DNA of 53,787 bases from an uncultured Clostridia bacterium (GCA_947625695.1 CANQPO010000003.1:1-53787); one strand, 5' to 3'. Shown: positions 22,166 through 31,611, counted from the first letter of the stretch. Translations and numbers: made by a program. Notes: generated by a model not told the origin, from the letters alone.

Positions 22166-24613
22166 TCACGCGAGGTGGTTGAAGCGGACGGCGACCATCG
22201 TGATGTCGTCGACCTGCGGCGCGCTGTCGGCAAAGTCGTCCACCGCCTTCTTCACCTTCTTGCAAAGGACGGTGGGGTTCGGCGCGTGCGCCTCGTTGAG
22301 GCAATTTTGAAGGCGCTCCTCGCCGAAGAGCTCCACCTGCGGGTTGGTCGCCTCCGTCACTCCGTCTGTGTAGAGGAAGATCTCGTCCCCGAGCTCCAGC
22401 TGCAACTCCTGCTTCTTGTAGCGGGTCATATCCATGCCCGCGAGAATAAAGTTCACCTTCGTGCGCAGATATTCAAACGTGCCGTCCTTGTGCCTGATGA
22501 GGGGCGGGTTGTGCCCCGCGTTCACAAAGGAGAGCATGCCGGTCGTAAGGTCGATCGCGCCCATCCACGCCGTCACAAACATGTCCGCCGCGTTGCTCTC
22601 GCAGAGCCTATGGTTGACCTTGGTAAAGACTTCCGCAATGTCCATGCCGCTCTCGGTCATGTTGCGCAGGTGGGTCTTTGCGGTCATCATGAACATGGCG
22701 GCGGGGATCCCCTTGCCCGAGACGTCCGCGATCATAAACACGAACTTGTTGGGGCCCGCAAAGTAGAAGTCGTAGAAGTCGCCGCCCACTTCCTTCGCCG
22801 CGTCCATGGAGGCGAAGATGTCAAACTCGCTGTGGTCGGGATAGGGCGGGAATACAGAGGGCAGGGCGGAGAGCTGAATGCGCTGTGCAAATTCGAGCTC
22901 CTTGTCGAGCCGCTTCGCCTCCGCCTCTATGTAACGCTTCAAGGTGGCGACGGTGGCGTTGATGTCGTCCGAAAGGTGGGAGAACTCCACGCCGTCGCGC
23001 ACGTCCACCACAACGTCGAGGTTGCCCTCGGTGATCTGCGCGAGGGAGCTGTTCACCTTGTCGATGTTGCCGACGATGCGCCTGTTGATGAGAAGGTAGA
23101 TGAAGATAAAGAGGGCGGAAAAGACGATGATTTCCACAAAGAGGAGCACATATACCGAAATATTGCGGCTGAACACGGCGTCGCTCTCGGGACAGACCGC
23201 CACAATGAAGTAGCCCTCGGTGTGGCTGAATTGGCAGTAGCTCGGCACTCCCGAGACGTCGGCAAGGAAGGTCTTTTCCGCGTCGAAGCGGAAGCCCTCC
23301 GCGCCGCGGTTGGGGAAGGGGTTGTCGCCGTGTTCCGCGGGCGCGCTGACGACGGTGAAATCCTCGTCGAGAATGATGACAAACCCGTTGCGCCCGATGT
23401 GCCTGTTCTCCGCGGCGATCTTTACCCGTTCCTCGAGCGCTTTATAATAACTCTCCGAATTGAGTCCAACCTGCACAAAGCCGCCGTTCGGCAAAAATTC
23501 ACATTCGTCGGGGTGGAGTTTTTTGCCCGCATATTTCATGGAGATGTTCGCATCTATGGAGATAGGACCGTAGGGCTGTACATATTCCTCGGTATCCCCC
23601 AAAAGGCACAAAAATTCCGCCGACTGCTCCCCGCCGTCCCCGTCGGCATGCATGTCGAAGCCGATAAATTCCTCCTTTGTGGACTGTACGATAATGCCGT
23701 TCTCATCCACGATGTTGATCTCATCCCCGTAGGCGTCGATGAAAGAGAAGTCGGCCCCGCTTTGATGTCGGTCTTTTGCGAGTTCTTCGGCGGCGCTCCG
23801 CGCATTCTCCAAAAGTTTCAAATCGGAGGCGTCGCGGATGTCCTCGGTCACGTCCCTTCGCACCATGGAAAGGGTGCGCTCGGTATCCGATTTTACGATG
23901 TTGTCCTGCAAAAAGTAAGTGAAGATGCTCGTTGCCGCAAACGCCACGGCGACGCAGAGAAAGAGGAGGGTCTCAAAGATCTGCGCGATCGTCCGTTTTC
24001 CGACCGTGAAGGGCTTCTTCCCCTCGAGGAGGGAGAAGATCATGGCGGAGATCGTCACGGAGAGGGTGTTTACGAGGATCATCGGAATGGACGCCTGTTC
24101 CACCACCGAAAACGCCTTTTGGATGTCCGTCATGTTGGTGAGGAAGATGAGCAGCATGTGCAGGACTTCCGTGGTGAGCGCGATGAGGAGGGCATACGAC
24201 CACGAGGGGGCTTTGTTCTCGAAGAGGAACTTGCGGCCCAAAAAGCCGAATACGCCCGCAAGCGCGGTGGAGACGGAGCATGCGATCGCGGTGTAGGAGG
24301 CGCTGCTGTTCCAAAGCACGCAAAGCGCCCGTTCCGCGCCGCCGATGACGCCCGCAATGATCCCCGCGGGACCGCCGAGGAGCAACCCTGCGGTGAGCGG
24401 AGCCGCGTCGCGCGCGTTGATGAGCGCCGTGCCGATGTTGGTGCTGAAAACCTCCGTCGCCATGACCGTGATCCCGCCGAACACCACGCCGATGATGATC
24501 TGGCGGACGAAATAGCGCAATTTCCCGAAGGGAGTCTTTTTTTCGAGAAGATAAAATCCGACGCATGCAACCATCGGAAGCAAACTCGCTACGATCAATA
24601 AAAACACCGACAT
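22166..24613 (-). CDS. Membrane sensor SpoIIE-type protein phosphatase (RsbU-like)
   Basis: I chose the ATG at 24613 after GGGAAG; the frame runs further upstream only through repeat sequence. Of 815 residues, ~1-195 form a multi-helix membrane domain with GLLLGGPAGIIAGVIGG, like the 5TM part of LytS sensors. Residues ~235-485 are an extracytoplasmic sensor flanked by helices, ~487-509 a further helix, ~510-562 HAMP-like. The C-terminal PP2C domain (~590-815) has metal-binding Asp in GGDFYD (611), ADVSGKG (630), LYTDGVTEA (750) and VDDITM (802-803). Such phosphatases dephosphorylate STAS partners. The STAS/kinase pair at 13632-14366 is the obvious candidate substrate, although the distance is 8 kb. 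Confidence 0.88.
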   Translation of the reverse strand: MSVFLLIVASLLPMVACVGFYLLEKKTPFGKLRYFVRQIIIGVVFGGITVMATEVFSTNIGTALINARDAAPLTAGLLLGGPAGIIAGVIGGAERALCVLWNSSASYTAIACSVSTALAGVFGFLGRKFLFENKAPSWSYALLIALTTEVLHMLLIFLTNMTDIQKAFSVVEQASIPMILVNTLSVTISAMIFSLLEGKKPFTVGKRTIAQIFETLLFLCVAVAFAATSIFTYFLQDNIVKSDTERTLSMVRRDVTEDIRDASDLKLLENARSAAEELAKDRHQSGADFSFIDAYGDEINIVDENGIIVQSTKEEFIGFDMHADGDGGEQSAEFLCLLGDTEEYVQPYGPISIDANISMKYAGKKLHPDECEFLPNGGFVQVGLNSESYYKALEERVKIAAENRHIGRNGFVIILDEDFTVVSAPAEHGDNPFPNRGAEGFRFDAEKTFLADVSGVPSYCQFSHTEGYFIVAVCPESDAVFSRNISVYVLLFVEIIVFSALFIFIYLLINRRIVGNIDKVNSSLAQITEGNLDVVVDVRDGVEFSHLSDDINATVATLKRYIEAEAKRLDKELEFAQRIQLSALPSVFPPYPDHSEFDIFASMDAAKEVGGDFYDFYFAGPNKFVFMIADVSGKGIPAAMFMMTAKTHLRNMTESGMDIAEVFTKVNHRLCESNAADMFVTAWMGAIDLTTGMLSFVNAGHNPPLIRHKDGTFEYLRTKVNFILAGMDMTRYKKQELQLELGDEIFLYTDGVTEATNPQVELFGEERLQNCLNEAHAPNPTVLCKKVKKAVDDFADSAPQVDDITMVAVRFNHLA

Positions 24614-24807
24614 ATTTTTTCTTCCCTTTATTTTTCCCTTTGTTGTAAGTGTATGGTTTCTGCTGTCCCTCCGTGGGAGGGCTATTTTACCCCCTCCGTG
24701 GAGGTTCCTCTTATTTGCCCCCTCCGTGGGAGGGGGACTAAGGGGGTGGGGGCGTGTTCTGACTACGTCATTCCGAGCGGAGTCGAGGAATGTCCTTATT
24801 ATAATGC

Positions 24808-24839
24808 GGTAGAGATTTCTCGACAAGCTCGAAATGACA
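24808..24839. repeat. Family A repeat, right half only
   Basis: GGTAGAGATTTCTCGACAAG and CTCGAAATGACA match 21856-21887. The left half is replaced by an unrelated arm (CGTCATTCCGAGCGGAGTCG), giving a hybrid hairpin. Confidence 0.7.
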
Positions 24840-25020
24840 ATTTAGAATATGTGCCTTAGGCGGAATTCACTTCCGCCGTTTTTTTCTAAATCACTTGCGC
24901 GAGCAAAACCACGCTTTTGCGCTGCGCGACCACATTTGCCGCATACTTGCGGCTTGTTGTTAAAGCCAAGCGAATGAGAGAGCAACTTAGTTGACGCACA
25001 AGGAAGGTTTCTTCGCACAA
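24840..25020 (-). repeat. Dispersed intergenic repeat, family D, copy 2
   Basis: The first 39 bases (24841-24879) are the exact reverse complement of 51300-51338, including the hairpin GGCGGAA-ttcac-TTCCGCC. The next part (24896-24964) matches 4139-4205 in reverse complement. Confidence 0.75.
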
Positions 25021-25113
25021 TTATTTTCGAGACGACACCCCTTCAGTCACCTGCGGTGACAGCTCCCCCTCAAGGGGGAGCCAAGGGGTGGCGCGAGCAA
25101 AGAATTGTGCGAA
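25012..25113. repeat. 102-bp element with 11-bp terminal inverted repeats
   Basis: TTCGCACAATT (25012-25022) and AATTGTGCGAA (25103-25113) bound a family G hairpin (25037-25090). It ends just before the P-type ATPase stop codon and could serve as its terminator or be a small non-autonomous insertion. Confidence 0.6.
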
Positions 25114-25117
25114 ACTC

Positions 25118-27775
25118 CTAATCACTATTCATCAAATCGCAGGCGGCGGTGAGCCAGCCCGAGATGGGGAAGGCGGCGAGAATAACCACAAGAATGTACA
25201 AAATTTGCGCCAGATTAAACTCCACCACCGACCAGCCCTTGTAGACGATCTCGCTCAAGAGGGGTACGCTCAAAACGATGATACACACCGCAAGGCACCC
25301 GCCGTAGAGGACGGAGCGGATGACGTTGAGCGGCTTCAATACGCGGTAGAGCATGACGATGCCGCCGAAGGTGACCGCCAAAATGAGCATGGGTTGGAAG
25401 TTCGTCTTGAACCCATAGCCGTTGATGTATGTCTTGCCGAAGTACACCGCGAGCACGCACAGAATGAGGGTGATCGCCCCCGGGATACTTCGCGATAGCA
25501 CGTACAGAATAAATTTTCCTTTCACGCGGCTGTTGTTCGGCTGCAGGGAGATGACGAAGGAGGGGATCGCCGCCACGAAGAATTCGAAGAGCAGCAGATG
25601 GCTCGGCAGGAAGAAGTACCGCTCCTGCATGATGACGCAGATGACGGCGAGCAGGGTGACGAACAGCGTCTTCATGATGTAGAGGGAGGCGCTGTTTTTG
25701 ATGTTGTTGATGACGCGGCGACCCTCGTTGACGACGGCGTTCAGGTTGGTGAAGTTGTTGTTCATGAGAACGAGGTGACTTACATTTCGCGCCGCTTCGC
25801 TTCCCGAGGCGACCGAGATCGCGCAGTCCGCTTCCTTCAGGGCGAGGATGTCGTTCACGCCGTCTCCCGTCATTGCAACGGTGTTGCCCGCCCGCTTGAT
25901 GGTGCGCACCAAAATCGCCTTCTGCTCGGGGGTGACCCGCCCGAACACGGTGTATTCGTTGGCGACATTCTCCACCTCGATGTCGGTGAGCCCGTCGAGG
26001 GAGATGTATTTGTTGGCGTTCGCTACGCCTACGCGGCGGGCGACTTCGGAGACGGTGACGGGATTGTCGCCCGAGATGATGCGGATATCCACGTCGTTCT
26101 CCTTGAAGGACTTGATGGTCTCCACCGCCTCGGGGCGCACGTTGTCGGCAAGGGTGATGAGCGCCATGGGACGCAAAGGCCCGGGCAGGCGGTCGCCCAC
26201 GATCTGCCCCTGCGAATAGGCGAGGAGGAGGACTCTTAGGCCCATCTGCGCATATTGCTTGACGATGCGCTCGATGCGGGGGGACATGGGGCGGAGCACA
26301 AATTCGGGCGCACCGAACACAAAGGTGCCCTCGTCGCCGAAGGTCACCGCCGAGAGTTTGCGCTTGGAGGAGAAGGGAATGGTCGCCGTCGCCTGCATGG
26401 AGTTGGCATGTCCGAAGCGGTCCTGAAGGGCGATCGAGGTCTGGTTGTTGTCGTCGAGGGCGGTGAGCATGCTGCCCATGATCTCATCCACCGAGTGCTC
26501 GGTATCGTTGGCGATGATCATGCAGTCGCTCACCGTCATTCTGCCGTCCGTAATGGTGCCCGTCTTGTCGAGGCATAAAACGTTGACGCGGGCGAGCATT
26601 TCGAGGGAGTTCATGTCCTGCACGAGGGTCTGTTTTTTGGCGAGCCGCCTTACGCCCACCGCCATCGCAAGCGAGGTAAGGAGGAGCAGCCCCGAGGGGA
26701 TCATGCCGATGATGACCGCGCCCGTATATTGAATGGATTGGGAAATGCTCTCCCAATCGAGCTCGGAATAGGGCACGCCGTAGCTTCTGAGGCTCGTAAA
26801 GAGCATGAGCGCGGCAACGACGGGGATCATCACGCCGATCACGCGGATGAAGAGGCGGATGGAGTTCATGATCTCCGACTTGGGGCGCTTATACTTTTTC
26901 GCGCGGGAAGTGAGCTGGTTGAGATAGGTATTTTTCCCCACCTTGTCGGCGCGCACGTAGCAGCTGCCGCTCGAGACGAAGGACCCCGCATAAAGGGTGT
27001 CCCCGATCTGTTTTTTGACGGCGGTCGATTCGCCCGTCAAGAGGCTCTCGTTGAGTTCCACGTTCCCCTCGGCGAGAATGCAGTCGGCGGGAACCTGCTG
27101 TCCCGCTTCGAGCAGGAGCACATCGTCGAGGACGATCTCCTTGATGGGGATCTCCTTCTTGACTCCGCCCCGCACCACTTTTGTCGTGGCGGAAATGAGC
27201 ACGGCGAGTTTGTCGATCTGCCGCTTTGCGAGGATCTCCTGCACGATGCCGATCACGAGGTTCGCGGTAAAGATGACGACGAAGAGGAACTGCGAGATAT
27301 CCGCCCCCGCGATCGCGAGCGCCACCGCCACAGCGACGCACAGGAAGTTGAACACCGTGCAGATGTTGCCGATGAAGATGGCGGCGTAGGACTTGGAATA
27401 TTTTTTGTTGACGTCGTTAAAGAGGAACTGCCCGTTGCGCTCCTCCACCTGCGCGTCGGAAAGGCCCTCCTCGATGGGCGGGGAATAGCGCTCCACGTCG
27501 CCCGTGGGGGGCTCCTTCATGCGGCGGAACTTGCGCATGAGCTTTTTGTGCTGTTTTTTGGACTTGGTATCTTCGGAGCCGTTTCTGTCGAGAATGCGCG
27601 CAAAAAAGGAGCGGGCGCGGGAGACGGGCGAGGGCTCTTCGGCGGGCTTTTCCACGCTCTCGGCGGGGACTTCCTTTGCCGCTGTCGCCTCGGCCGCCGC
27701 GGGTTTTTTCGCGGCGGTTTTTCCCGCCGCCTTCGAAGGGCTCCCCTTTACGGGTCCGTCGGACGGTGTTTTCAT
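25118..27775 (-). CDS. CtpE-like P-type cation ATPase
   Basis: An 885-residue ion-pumping ATPase. The N-terminal ~75 residues are a low-complexity Lys/Ala/Pro tail. The actuator domain has LLTGES (~250), the phosphorylation site is VLCLDKTGTITDG (~401), and MTGDGVNDILALKEADC is the hinge motif. The membrane motif before DKTGT reads GMIPSGLLLLTSLAMAVGVRRLA, as in mycobacterial CtpE, a calcium-linked P-type ATPase, and unlike copper or potassium pumps. I infer transport of Ca or another divalent cation. The C-terminal ~200 residues carry further helices. ATG at 27775 follows GAGAGG; an in-frame GTG at 27781 is an alternative. Confidence 0.85.
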   Translation of the reverse strand: MKTPSDGPVKGSPSKAAGKTAAKKPAAAEATAAKEVPAESVEKPAEEPSPVSRARSFFARILDRNGSEDTKSKKQHKKLMRKFRRMKEPPTGDVERYSPPIEEGLSDAQVEERNGQFLFNDVNKKYSKSYAAIFIGNICTVFNFLCVAVAVALAIAGADISQFLFVVIFTANLVIGIVQEILAKRQIDKLAVLISATTKVVRGGVKKEIPIKEIVLDDVLLLEAGQQVPADCILAEGNVELNESLLTGESTAVKKQIGDTLYAGSFVSSGSCYVRADKVGKNTYLNQLTSRAKKYKRPKSEIMNSIRLFIRVIGVMIPVVAALMLFTSLRSYGVPYSELDWESISQSIQYTGAVIIGMIPSGLLLLTSLAMAVGVRRLAKKQTLVQDMNSLEMLARVNVLCLDKTGTITDGRMTVSDCMIIANDTEHSVDEIMGSMLTALDDNNQTSIALQDRFGHANSMQATATIPFSSKRKLSAVTFGDEGTFVFGAPEFVLRPMSPRIERIVKQYAQMGLRVLLLAYSQGQIVGDRLPGPLRPMALITLADNVRPEAVETIKSFKENDVDIRIISGDNPVTVSEVARRVGVANANKYISLDGLTDIEVENVANEYTVFGRVTPEQKAILVRTIKRAGNTVAMTGDGVNDILALKEADCAISVASGSEAARNVSHLVLMNNNFTNLNAVVNEGRRVINNIKNSASLYIMKTLFVTLLAVICVIMQERYFFLPSHLLLFEFFVAAIPSFVISLQPNNSRVKGKFILYVLSRSIPGAITLILCVLAVYFGKTYINGYGFKTNFQPMLILAVTFGGIVMLYRVLKPLNVIRSVLYGGCLAVCIIVLSVPLLSEIVYKGWSVVEFNLAQILYILVVILAAFPISGWLTAACDLMNSD

Positions 27776-27868
27776 AGTCACCTCTCAATGTGCAGTCGCG
27801 TTTTGCTTTTCTTCTATTATACACGCGCGCGCGCAAAATGTCAACAGGAAAGAAATGTTTGAATTTCC

Positions 27869-27897
27869 TTGCAATCGGAAGCAAAATGATGTATAAT
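27869..27897 (+). promoter_or_regulatory. Promoter of serS
   Basis: TTGCAA (27869-27874), 17 bases, TATAAT (27892-27897). The predicted start point is about 25 bases before the gene, so there is no room for a T-box, unlike pheS. Confidence 0.75.
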
Positions 27898-27928
27898 AAA
27901 AAATGAACGTAAAAAGAGGTATTTTTGT

Positions 27929-29212
27929 ATGATAGATATTGCTCTCATCCGCAACGATCCCGATCTCGTGCGGGAAAATATCAAAAAGAAATTTCAGGAC
28001 AAAAAACTTCCCCTCGTGGACGAGGCGATCGCGCTCGATCAAAAGAAGCGCGCCCTGCAGCAGGAGGGGGACCTTCTCCGCGCTTCCCGCAACACCTTGA
28101 GCAAGCAGATAGGGCAGCTCATGCGGGAGAAAAAGACGGCGGAAGCGGAAAAAGTAAAGGCGCAGGTGAGCGCAAACGCCGCCCGCCTTGCCGAAATCGA
28201 AAAGGAGGAGCCCGAAGTTTCCGAACAGCTCAAAAAGGTGATGATGAGCATTCCCAACATCATCTCTCCCGACACGCCCATCGGCAAGGACGATTCGGAG
28301 AACGTGGAGCGCAAACGCTTCTTAGAGCCCAAGGTCCCCGATTTCGAAGTTCCCTATCACCTTGATATCTTGGAAAAACTCGACGGCATCGACATCGACA
28401 GCGCACGCCGCACGAGCGGGCAGGGCTTTTACTATCTCACGGGCGACGTCGCCCGTCTGCACTCCGCCATTCTCTCCTATGCGCGCGACTTTATGATCGG
28501 GAAGGGCTTCACCTATTGCATTCCTCCCTTCATGATCCGCTCCTCCGTCGTCACGGGCGTGATGAGCTTCGAAGAGATGGACGGCATGATGTACAAGATC
28601 GAGGGGGAGGATCTCTACCTCATCGGCACGAGCGAGCACTCCATGATCGGCAGATTTATGGGACAGACCCTCGACGAGAGCAAACTTCCCCTGACGCTCA
28701 CGAGCTATTCGCCCTGTTTCCGCAAGGAGAAGGGAGCGCACGGCATCGAGGAGAGGGGCATTTACCGCATTCATCAATTCGAGAAGCAGGAGATGATCGT
28801 CATCTGCAAGCCCGAGGACAGCTGCATGTGGTATGAAAGAATGTGGAACTACACGGTGGAGCTGTTCGTCTCCATGGGCATTCCCGTCCGCCAGCTCGAG
28901 TGCTGTTCGGGCGACCTTGCCGACCTCAAATTCCGCAGCTGCGACGTGGAGGCTTGGTCTCCCCGCCAGAAGAAATATTTCGAAGTGGGGTCGTGTTCCA
29001 ATTTGACGGACGCGCAGGCACGGCGGCTTGGGATCCGCTATAAAACGGAGAAGGGGAGCGAGTTCGCGCACACCCTCAACAACACGGTCGTCGCGCCTCC
29101 CCGCATGCTCATCGCCTTCCTCGAGAACCATCTTCGCGCCGACGGCAGCGTGGAGATCCCCGAAGTCCTCTGGCCCTACATGGGCGGCACAAAAGAGATC
29201 AGCGTAAAGTAA
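27929..29212 (+). CDS. serS: Seryl-tRNA synthetase
   Basis: A 427-residue class II synthetase that charges tRNA-Ser. The N-terminal ~110 residues form the tRNA-binding helical arm (ALQQEGDLLRASRNTLSKQI). Class II motif 2 is visible in SPCFRKEKGAHGIEERGIYRIHQFEKQE, and motif 3 near the end, where RMLIAFLENH contains the final conserved segment. The serine/ATP site includes GSCSNLTDAQARRLGIRY. Length is normal for the family. First of a three-gene run with the exonuclease (18 bp later) and methyltransferase (2 bp later). Confidence 0.97.
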   Translation: MIDIALIRNDPDLVRENIKKKFQDKKLPLVDEAIALDQKKRALQQEGDLLRASRNTLSKQIGQLMREKKTAEAEKVKAQVSANAARLAEIEKEEPEVSEQLKKVMMSIPNIISPDTPIGKDDSENVERKRFLEPKVPDFEVPYHLDILEKLDGIDIDSARRTSGQGFYYLTGDVARLHSAILSYARDFMIGKGFTYCIPPFMIRSSVVTGVMSFEEMDGMMYKIEGEDLYLIGTSEHSMIGRFMGQTLDESKLPLTLTSYSPCFRKEKGAHGIEERGIYRIHQFEKQEMIVICKPEDSCMWYERMWNYTVELFVSMGIPVRQLECCSGDLADLKFRSCDVEAWSPRQKKYFEVGSCSNLTDAQARRLGIRYKTEKGSEFAHTLNNTVVAPPRMLIAFLENHLRADGSVEIPEVLWPYMGGTKEISVK

Positions 29213-29230
29213 AGCGCGCCCAAGTGATCC

Positions 29231-30190
29231 ATGAAGTATCTGTTTTTCGACATTGAGTGTGCGTGCGTGTATAAGAACGTTGCCAAGATGTGCGCGTTCG
29301 GCTATGTGCTCACCGACGACAAGTTTCAAGTGCTCGCGCGGGAGGATATCCTCCTCAACCCGCGCGGGAAGTTCCACCTCACCGACCGCAAGGGCGGCGA
29401 GGGGCTTGTGCTCCCCTACGAATACGAGGATTTCAAAAAATATCCCGTCTTTGCCGCGGAGTACCCCCGCATCAAGGCGCTTCTCGAGGACAGGGAGAGC
29501 GTCGTCTGCGGGCATGCCACCATCAACGACGTCAACTATCTCAATTTGGAGACCAAACGCTACAAGCTCCCGTCCTTCCGCTTCTCCTTCCACGACACGC
29601 AGTTCCTCTTTATGAACGCGCAGAAGGAGTTCACGCGGCAATACGGCCTGCAGGCGATGGCGGAGGAGCTGGGGGTGGAGTTCACCCCGCACCGCGCCGT
29701 AGACGACGCCTATGCCACCATGCGCGTGTGCGAGCGGCTGTGCGTGCGCGAGGGGACCGACCTCAACGGTCTCGCCGAAAAATACGCCGTCCGCGCGGGC
29801 AAGATCGCGGGCTACAGAATTCAGCCGCCCACGTCGGTCGGCTTAAAAGAATACTATCACGAGCGGGAGGAGGAGCGCGAAAAGCACATCAAGGCGCACG
29901 AGGAATTCTACCGCTATGTGAACAAGCACATGCACCGCCGCAAGAAGGGGGGTGCGCTCGAGGGCAAGATATTCTGCTTCTCGCGGGACATCGAGGACGA
30001 CGTGCCCGTCTCCCGCAAACTTGTGGAGGCGATCTTCAATTCGGGCGGGCAATACACCTCCCACCCCACCGAGTGCAACGTGTACATCGGCCGTGACGAG
30101 AGCGGCGCACGCTGTAAAAACGCCATCACGTCGGGCGCGGCGTTTATTCCCCTCGAGCAGCTCGAATCCGCGCTCCTCGAAACGGTGTAA
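29231..30190 (+). CDS. DEDDh exonuclease with a BRCT-like C-terminus
   Basis: A 319-residue protein. The exonuclease domain (~1-180) carries DIECA (first acidic pair), GHATINDVNYL, and HRAVDDAYAT, whose His and Asp place it in the DEDDh group of DnaQ/RNase T-type 3'-5' exonucleases. A basic helical linker follows (~205-240). The C-terminal ~75 residues (LEGKIFCFSRDIED ... GGQYTSHPTECNVYIGRD ... FIPLEQLE) resemble a BRCT domain as found in NAD-dependent ligases and some PolIII-like exonucleases. The role may be DNA repair or RNA trimming. No strong ribosome binding site; it may rely on serS translation. Confidence 0.72.
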   Translation: MKYLFFDIECACVYKNVAKMCAFGYVLTDDKFQVLAREDILLNPRGKFHLTDRKGGEGLVLPYEYEDFKKYPVFAAEYPRIKALLEDRESVVCGHATINDVNYLNLETKRYKLPSFRFSFHDTQFLFMNAQKEFTRQYGLQAMAEELGVEFTPHRAVDDAYATMRVCERLCVREGTDLNGLAEKYAVRAGKIAGYRIQPPTSVGLKEYYHEREEEREKHIKAHEEFYRYVNKHMHRRKKGGALEGKIFCFSRDIEDDVPVSRKLVEAIFNSGGQYTSHPTECNVYIGRDESGARCKNAITSGAAFIPLEQLESALLETV

Positions 30191-30192
30191 CC

Positions 30193-31503
30193 ATGAATTT
30201 GCCCGAAGCATTTTTAAGAAGAATGAAGGAAAGGCTGGGAGATTTCCCCGCCTTTTTAGCGTCCTATGAGGAGCCGCCGAAGAAGGGGCTCCGCGTCAAC
30301 ACCCTGAAAATTTCGCCCGAGGAATTTGTCCGCCGTGCGCCCTTCCCGCTTTCTCCTGTGAAGGGAACGACAAGCGGGTTTTACGTCTCGGAGGAAAAGC
30401 TCGGGGCGGACGTTTGGCATTTTGCGGGGCTCTACTATCTGCAGGAGCCCTCCGCGATGACGGTGGGGGAGACGGCGAAGAGCTGTAAAAAGAGCCGCGT
30501 GCTCGACCTGTGCGCCGCGCCCGGGGGAAAGACCACCCACCTCGCCGCCGAAATGGGGGGAGAGGGGATCCTCATTGCAAACGAGATCGACCCCTCGCGG
30601 GCAAGGGCGCTCTCCCAAAACGTGGAGCGCATGGGCATTCCAAACTGCGCCGTCACCTGCGCGCCGCCCGAAAAGCTCGCCGAGCTCTTTCCCGCCTACT
30701 TCGACCTCGTTTTAGTGGACGCGCCCTGCTCGGGGGAGGGGATGTTCAAAAAGGAACCAAACGCCATCCCCGAGTGGAGCGAGGAAAACGTCGCCCGTTG
30801 CGCCCTGCGGCAGCGGCAAATTCTCGAAGAGGCGGCAAAAATGGTTTGCGCGGGCGGGCGGCTCCTCTACTCGACCTGCACCTTTGCCGAGGAGGAGGAC
30901 GAGTGGCAGATCGAAGAGTTTCTGCGCCGCCACCCCGAATTTGCGCTTTTGCGGCAGAATAAGCTCTACCCGCACGAGTTCCGCGGAGAGGGCCACTTCT
31001 GCGCCCTACTCGAAAAGAAAGGAGACAGTTCATGCCCGTTGGTAGGGGAGGGGGTCCGCCCCCGTGCTTCCATCAAGCCCTACCCCGTGCGAAAAAATAG
31101 CGAAGCCAACAGGGCATTTTCGGCATTTGCGGAGGAGGTCGGCTTGCCTTTAGAGGGGGAGATCACCACCCTCCCCGACGGCAGAATGTACCTCGTGCCC
31201 GCGGGCATGCCCGATTTGAGTAACGTGCGCCTTCTTCGGCTCGGCGTGGAGCTCGGCGAGTGGGACGGCAAGCTGTTCAAACCCGCACACGCCCTTGCAA
31301 TGGCGTTCGGGGGGAAGGCGAAGCGGAAGCTATCCCTTTCTCGGGAGGAGAGCGAAAAATACCTTCGCGGCGAGACACTTCAAACAGACCTTTCTAACGG
31401 CTGGTGCGTCGTCTGCGCCGAAGAGTTCCCGCTGGGTTTTGGAAAGTGCGTGGGCGGAATGGTCAAAAACCACCTTCCAAAAGGGCTGAGAAAAGTGAAG
31501 TAA
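30193..31503 (+). CDS. RsmF-like rRNA cytosine-5 methyltransferase
   Basis: A 436-residue NOL1/NOP2/Sun-family RNA methyltransferase. The SAM site is LCAAPGGKTTHLAAEMG (~112), followed by NEIDPSRA. The two family Cys are in DAPCSGEGMFKKE (~181) and YSTCTFAEEEDEW (~227). The C-terminal ~150 residues match the extra domain of RsmF/YebU-type enzymes, which methylate 16S rRNA. The ATG lies 2 bp after the exonuclease stop codon, suggesting translational coupling. Confidence 0.88.
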   Translation: MNLPEAFLRRMKERLGDFPAFLASYEEPPKKGLRVNTLKISPEEFVRRAPFPLSPVKGTTSGFYVSEEKLGADVWHFAGLYYLQEPSAMTVGETAKSCKKSRVLDLCAAPGGKTTHLAAEMGGEGILIANEIDPSRARALSQNVERMGIPNCAVTCAPPEKLAELFPAYFDLVLVDAPCSGEGMFKKEPNAIPEWSEENVARCALRQRQILEEAAKMVCAGGRLLYSTCTFAEEEDEWQIEEFLRRHPEFALLRQNKLYPHEFRGEGHFCALLEKKGDSSCPLVGEGVRPRASIKPYPVRKNSEANRAFSAFAEEVGLPLEGEITTLPDGRMYLVPAGMPDLSNVRLLRLGVELGEWDGKLFKPAHALAMAFGGKAKRKLSLSREESEKYLRGETLQTDLSNGWCVVCAEEFPLGFGKCVGGMVKNHLPKGLRKVK

Positions 31504-31611
31504 ACAAAGGGCAGCGGCGACCGAAATGAGCTGAAAGGAGATGTTGAAAGAACCCTTTCGGCTTTCGCTCCGCTCAAGCCACTTTCCCTTTCAGGGACAG
31601 CAAGAGTTTAC

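Larger units (their letters stand above)
24614..25117. repeat. 504-base gene-free block of dispersed repeats
   Basis: No gene seen. It holds CCCCCTCC/GGAGGGGG hairpins (24718-24750 is the clearest), the right part of family A (24808-24839), a copy of family D (24840-25020, minus strand), and a separate 102-bp element with terminal inverted repeats (25012-25113). Confidence 0.7.

Noticed and set aside
22124..24601. 825-codon open frame on the plus strand over the phosphatase gene
   Set aside because: The minus strand encodes a complete SpoIIE-type phosphatase with all metal-binding Asp. The plus frame is rich in His, Arg and Val with no recognisable motif and starts in repeat sequence.
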